Assembly (NCBI GenBank): GCA_026419775.2
Contig: JAOPGA020001311.1
Coordinates: forward strand, 1 to 34,509
Reading direction: 5' to 3'
DNA from: Acrasis kona
Taxonomy: Eukaryota; Heterolobosea; Eutetramitea; Acrasida; Acrasidae
Length of the DNA: 34,509 bases
A program made the translations under genes and the position numbers. A model generated the notes under the pieces. The model saw nothing but the letters and a program-made list of their open reading frames with translations, did no database searches and was not told the origin of the DNA. Shown here piece after piece: positions 29,518-34,509 of this stretch. Every line of letters begins with the position of its first letter. The first letter of the stretch is position 1.

Positions 29518-30783
29518 TTAGAATCTTAGCACATGTGGAGACAATAGCAATGCACTTGCAGAGGAGGTTGTAAGGCGGCCCTTCACAAAAGCATTACACA
29601 ACATCTTGTCTTTGTACTCCCCAAAGGTGCACATGGTGGGACTCACATTCGTGTCAAACACTGGTGGTATATTTAATTCTAATCTATCCTCATGGATGAT
29701 TTGGTAATTTGATTTGTTCCTTTGGTCACTTGGATAAATGTGAATGTCATCATCAGCAATAGTCTGAATTTGATAGCCATTGTGGAGATGTCGTGTTGGT
29801 TGTATTCCTACTAGATTTTGTGTGTGGCGGCTTAGTGAATTTAGAATCTATTATGGTGAGCGAATGTTGCAATCATTTTGTACCTTCAAATCATTACGAA
29901 AAGCTTTCATGGCCTTGTTCATTGTGTCTTGGGTTTGAAGCGTTTGGTTCCGAAGGAAGATGGAACGGTTAACAATCTCATCACACAAAGCAGAGAATTC
30001 TTTGGACCTGATGTGAGTGAATTAAAATTATTCGTAAGAATGTTACCTGGGTGCGTTTTGTGTTAAATTGTTCTTGCTTCCATCCTTAGGGTGTAGTGCT
30101 TGTGTTAATTTACTATGGTAACCTACTTATGTTAGGATTCGTCGGTTGATAATATTACTTTCAACACCATCAAAACATGTCCAGCCATCTTGAGCGATGC
30201 TAACGTTCTTCTCGGTATGGGTTGTTTCCTGAGGGCATTTTTGAACTTCATCATGCTTGTCTTGCAACTGATTTACGACTAGTGCTTCTTCTGGTTCTGG
30301 AGTATTGTCTTGTTCACCTAAAGTTTTGCTTTTTTCTAGTAGCACAAAAGTATTGGACTTGTTTTTGATTGAAGAGCTTCTTCCCTTATTAAATAAACCA
30401 AGTTCAAAGAACTATATGATGGTGAAAAGTTATTCTATCAAACTTACGTTGGAGATAGTTTCCATGTTGTTCTTACATTGTTTTGAGTGTTTCTTCTCCT
30501 TAACCTGTTTGATTTCACTAACAGTAGCTACAATCTCGTTGTTTGAGTTGGGAACAAGTGGATCTTCAGACGATCGGAACTTTTTGAGTATCCTCTCTCT
30601 AGTTTCTGTTGGAGACTCATTAGTAATTCTCTTCTTGTTACTAGTCCTTTTGTTTATCTGAAACTCAACCAGGGAAAAGTCATTCTCTTCGGAACTAGTA
30701 CGTACGTATGAAGTATCTTTAGGTGCTGTGCTTTTGTTAAATGATCTTAAAGACTCCTTGAAGGATTCTATGTTGGACGGCAT
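29518..30783 (-). CDS. five-exon hypothetical protein, nuclear-type composition
   Basis: Exons 30783-30448, 30411-30159, 30122-30047, 30007-29884 and 29847-29518 are joined by four introns of 36-39 nt, some with a CTAAC box near the acceptor. Every phase fits, giving 372 residues. The N-terminal 110 residues are Ser/Lys/Glu-rich with basic patches (NKRTSNKKR). The middle holds FFELGLFNKGRSSSI and the conserved-looking DGWTCFDGVESYHSKL. A helical segment follows (KEFSALCDEIVNRSIFLRNQ through MKAFRNDLKILNSL), and the end is SASALLLSPHVLRF. I recognise no family. The last three exons lack usable start codons, which is why simple ORF reading hides the gene. Confidence 0.7.
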
Positions 30784-31895
30784 CCAGAAATGTGATCAAG
30801 TTGTCCTTTTCTATATTTAAAAATAGCAGAAATCAAAATGTAATCAAACCACTGAAGTACATGACAGGTCGGAGGATCGCTTATTCATTCAGCCGCGGCC
30901 CTAGCAATAAATTTAATTTCCGAGTAGTATTTTTTGAGGAAAAAAGGTGAGAAAAGAGAATTACACGGAAATTATGACAAAAAGTTTATTCAAAGATAAT
31001 TGACGGTGGTCCAACGAATATTATTTCAGAATATGCAAAGGTGAACAACGATAATTTCTTCAACTTTTTTAATAAAAAATTTGAACCTTACTATTATATT
31101 GCATGAGCAGATTATAAAGAGTATTTCAGCAGATCCAGCATATATATTTGTATTTGGGTCAGAGGACCTTGAAGGCTGCGATACTGAGTTTGAACAAATA
31201 AATACAACAGTTGCTATGAGGCATTGTGATGTGGCAAGGGTTAACTTTAATTGTATACGTGGACACCACACCACAAGGAATTCTAGAGTGGCATATATGC
31301 TTATTTTTATGTGCTATGTATCTTGAAGAAAGATGAAGAGCAAATTTTATTACGATTATCTCCACCAGTAGTACAAAAGATTCGTACTCGAATTCTGTAT
31401 TGTTACATTCATGAACTAAATTAATTAACGACATTAATGTTTATTGCTGTTTTTAATTTATATTACACGACACTATGTGTATTCTTTACTTTTCCATTTT
31501 ATACACGATGTTAATTTCTTAAATTGAACATGGTTCTAGGATTGATGAGCATCTATCTGCAACTGCACTCCTGGTGATAACGTTGAACTGAGTGAACAAA
31601 CGTTCATCAAAGTACTCATTTGGTATAAAAATGTCATGAATTGTATTACGATAAACCCTTGCTTATTTGCTTCTTATTTTGCTTCTATTGTATTATTATA
31701 CAATTATTGCATGGGCAATAAAACATTTGCACTTCTGATACTATATTATCATTCTCTACCTTTTTGTTTGGTTTGTACACTAAATCGTTATACAGTTTGA
31801 TGTTGGGTAGTACCTATGCTACAACTTGACCTGGAGTGACTGCTAGGTAGGACTTCACGAATTGAGCCGTTCACAGAACTGGTTCGAATAATTCA
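30784..31895. other. non-coding or decayed sequence
   Basis: Over 1.1 kb without a sound gene. On the plus strand, about 30985-31110 reads VYSKIIDGGPTNIISEYAKV and on to KKFEPYYYIA before a stop. Another frame then continues ISADPAYIFVFGSEDLEGCD to 31326. The two may be pieces of one dead gene. From 31440 to 31895 the sequence is AT-rich and nothing was recognised. Confidence 0.4.
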
Positions 31896-33554
31896 TTACT
31901 TTAAAGCATATTTGATTTGTTGCTCCAGAATCTTCTTTTTCATGATGTCGACGCTCAAATGATGGTCCCAGCTGTACATTGCGCCTTGGGTAGTCATGGA
32001 ACCACTGATCTTCAACTCGGTCACAAAACCGTCTCCTTCACTAAAACTGTAATTCGTCACTACGTGCTCCGTTTTAACACGGTATGTGGACTTTATCAAG
32101 TCAGTGATTGCATCAGCACCAACTACGCTATGCCTAATGTTTGAAATCTCCAACGTACATTCTGATTCTGGAGTCTTTTACAAATGAGTAAGATTAAAAG
32201 TGATTACTTACATGGTAGGATTTTAAAACATCCCCAGCAGCACTCTGTATTGCATTCATGTACCCAGTCATAATATCAGAAAGGGCAGATTCCACCAATG
32301 CAGAGAGCTTCTTTTTTTGTTCTTCGGCCAAAGTCTTTTGCAATTCCACGTCGTCAAGAAACTTTTTCATGTAAATTTTCGATGGCTGATCAGGAAAGTT
32401 TTTAACATCAGTCAACACACGCAACGCTTTTACGACCTTTTTCAGAGACGATTCATTAGGTATGAATTTTTGACTGGGGCCGTTCTTGCTAAATGTGCCG
32501 ATGGTGAACTTGTTGCTTTGTCCAACGAATATCGTGTCTTTTGTTACGTTTTGTATCATAAAGAGTTGGCAACAGATACCATCGGATAGTAAAGCGTGAC
32601 AGGGAACGTAGTCCGAAAATTTCTCATCGTTCCTGCCCTTAGTAGCCATAAGCTCGGCCACAACTTGAGCGGTGTGCTTGCTGTCCACCCGCGATTTACA
32701 TTCGATGAGAAACAGTACTGGCTCTGGAACATCTTCGTCTCTCTGGGACATACCAAGACAAATGTCCAAAAAACCATGTCCGAATGTGGGATCTTTTGGA
32801 TGGCTCATCTCTACTTCATAAAATGATCTCGGATTTTTGTTGTTTGAGATTTGGTACAGACTCATAATTGCTCTCTTCAGCACGTCGCAGTAAAGTTTAT
32901 GTTGGTTCTCTTGGCGCGACTTTGGTCCGTGGTGGAAATGTCCATTTTCCAAGAGTTCATTGTAGCCATCAACAATAAGCTTGTACGTATTGTCCAGGTT
33001 CGGTTTGTCAGTAGCGAAAAATGAATCCCCTTTTCCACGGTATGACTCATCGAAGTGGGCGTATTCGACGTCTTTTATTCTTACACATCGAAACGATAAA
33101 TCATCTGTTGTCCACTTCGAAAAAGGCTTAGAGCAATTGTAGACATCGTTTTTGAAGAATTGAATGTCCTTGTGGCTTCCTTCTTTCACCTTAAAGCGTT
33201 AGTTTTGATCAAAACATCACTTACTAAATACTCAATCGCATCGAAGTGTGTTCCAGTTTTGAGTTTATTAATTTTGATCACTGCTTCTTTGTCTTCTTCG
33301 CCTAATTTATCGTAGTTTGACTTCGTCAATACTGTCCCACGGTATGTCTTTATTAACTTTTTGAGATATGGATCTGCTGTTAGAAAGGAGTATTGCGCTA
33401 GTCCGTCGCTCTTTCGTTCTTTTTCCAAGGCATCTAACATTCTACGTTCAAACGACTCATACTCTCCTTTGTTTGATGGCAATACTGGCTCATTTTTTAC
33501 TGGAGAGACATAAAAACTGTCTTCTTCGTCTTGATCATTCGTTTGACGGCTCAT
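31896..33554 (-). CDS. PD-(D/E)XK nuclease-fold protein, Crinkler-like
   Basis: Exons 33554-33225, 33189-32212 and 32174-31896 (introns 35 and 37 nt, the first with CTAACGCTTTAAG) join in frame to 528 residues. Residues 1-110 are charged with no signal peptide. The central region carries GFLDICLG (D252) and, about 20 residues on, LFLIECKSR (E273-x-K275), the D...ExK arrangement of PD-(D/E)XK nucleases; helices upstream (YCDVLKRAIMSLYQ) fit the fold. A Lys/Glu coil follows and the C-terminal exon is unrecognised. Such domains occur as C-terminal parts of eukaryotic Crinkler/RHS-type effectors and related transposon proteins. Whether this acts as an effector or a housekeeping protein cannot be told from sequence. 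Confidence 0.6.
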
Positions 33555-34138
33555 GTTCGAACAGTACAATCCAATGTGATGCGACTTTTGTAAAATAACT
33601 GTTAAATAATTAATTATTTAACCCTTATTTTTTTTACAATCCAATGGACCCTCTGGTGCGTGAAGTTTGTACTATAAATTACCTCTATAAAACATTCTGA
33701 AAGGAGAAAGTTATAGAGAATACAAAGACGTATCGATGGAGTGTTTTTTCAAAATTTTGTCCAGGTAGCGATAAGCAAGGAGAGTCATCCAAATCAGCAC
33801 TCACCATTGATAATAGGGAGTAATGTTAAAATTGGAAGCAAAACGTTGAGCTTTTTGTAAAATTACCAATTAAATTAGGAGATTCAAGTCCGAAGGGAAT
33901 TGAAAAGTTTATCGCATTAAAATAATTTCCTTCTGATACATTGTGAAATGTGCTTAACGCTGTTTATGTTATTGTTATTTGCAATATTTCTTTATGTTGC
34001 TTGTGTGCATTTTTTGTAACAAATGAACAATTAATGTGGGCGTCTTGTTCTGCAATCCCAGGTTGCTGGTTGAGTTCTAAACCATGAAATGAACTTCGCA
34101 CTTCAAGAGACATTGAGAAACAACAAAAACACAACAAA
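33555..34138. other. divergent intergenic region, weak traces of coding
   Basis: The minus strand has a frame around 33960-33830 (NFSIPFGLESPNLIGNF) and another to about 33690, separated by a stop. A GTGAGT donor at 33805 and a TCTCCTTTCAG acceptor near 33698 lie there too. This could be a spliced non-coding RNA or a dead gene. No confident call. Confidence 0.3.
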
Positions 34139-34509
34139 ATGAACAACGAGCTAACAGTGAACACTTCTAAAAAACCAAACCAATCATTTCGTATAGTTTG
34201 TTTGTCAGACACACACAACAAGCACGATGAAATCACAGAGTTCTATTCCGAAATGATGTATGGCTCAGTGCTACTCCATGCAGGGGACTTTACAAATCGC
34301 GGTACTTTAGAAGAGATTGAAAGTTTCAATGGTTTCATTCAGAGCATCAAGCACAAGTTCACCTACGTCGTAATCATTGCAGGTAACCATGATATAATGA
34401 TGGACCGCACCATAAATAAAAATTTACTTCTAAATGCTGACAACAAACATCCACTGCTCGAAAACTGCATATATCTTCAGGATTCCTTTGTGGACCTAGA
34501 TATTGAAGG
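34139..34509 (+). CDS. MPPED1/2-type metallophosphoesterase, partial at window end
   Basis: ATG 34139 starts a frame open to the end of the window (123 codons seen). Calcineurin-like phosphoesterase motifs appear in order: CLSDTHNKH (D24, H26), LLHAGDFTNRG (GD) and VIIAGNHDIM (GNHD). These supply the first half of the two-metal site; the remaining histidine motifs (GHxH) would lie beyond the window. The spacing is that of the small MPPED1/MPPED2 group rather than PP2A-type enzymes. Substrate is unknown. Confidence 0.9.
   Translation, partial: MNNELTVNTSKKPNQSFRIVCLSDTHNKHDEITEFYSEMMYGSVLLHAGDFTNRGTLEEIESFNGFIQSIKHKFTYVVIIAGNHDIMMDRTINKNLLLNADNKHPLLENCIYLQDSFVDLDIE

Noticed and set aside
31081-31434. 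Overlapping 80-90 residue frames on both strands
   Set aside because: No family resemblance and no splice connection to a neighbour; at most a fragment of a dead gene.

Overview
The window is nuclear DNA of a gene-dense, intron-rich microbial eukaryote. Genes lie on both strands and are often under 100 bp apart. Most introns are 33-44 nt with GT..AG ends and often a CTAAC/CTGAC-like branch site. The gene set points to a flagellated unicellular relative of fungi (aphelid, rozellid or chytrid-like), but this is inference. It combines two fungal-type Zn(II)2Cys6 regulators, a mevalonate-pathway kinase, a GLTSCR1/BICRA-like SWI/SNF subunit and an MTFR-like protein with ciliary proteins (a CCDC96-like axonemal protein and a dynein-stalk-like protein). 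Another flagellated protist is not excluded.

Layout. 0-3.3 kb: a Sec6/EXOC3 exocyst gene cut off after its first 40 percent, a repeat-bearing non-coding left edge, and a poorly resolved gene with an inverted copy of part of one exon. 3.3-15.3 kb (conserved core): a cysteine-protease-fold candidate, a five-exon protein kinase, a TMEM94-like ER P-type-ATPase relative, ribosomal protein uL30/RPL7, a ubiquitin-like protein, the CCDC96-like protein, the GLTSCR1-like protein and a tail-anchored candidate. 15.3-18.7 kb (accessory island): an internally deleted UDP-glycosyltransferase, a broken kinase-like gene, and a 1.6 kb LTR-flanked element that keeps only a broken integrase. 18.8-30.8 kb (second core): the dynein-stalk-like protein, MTFR-like, CTP-dependent lipid kinase, Zn-cluster/PAS regulator, phosphomevalonate kinase, divergent MOB protein, a small CxxC protein whose start overlaps the MOB start, a second Zn-cluster regulator, and a five-exon gene that simple ORF reading misses. 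31-34.5 kb: decayed sequence, a Crinkler-like PD-(D/E)XK protein, and the start of an MPPED-type metallophosphoesterase.

Genes are arranged head-to-head and tail-to-tail. Divergent pairs share very short promoters (64 and 86 bp, and one pair whose start regions overlap). Convergent pairs place both UAA stop codons inside a shared, near-palindromic AATAAA/TTTATT signal. There is no single pathway cluster; the interest lies in genome compaction, decay islands and unusual gene structures. All protein names rest on motif recognition by eye, with no database search.
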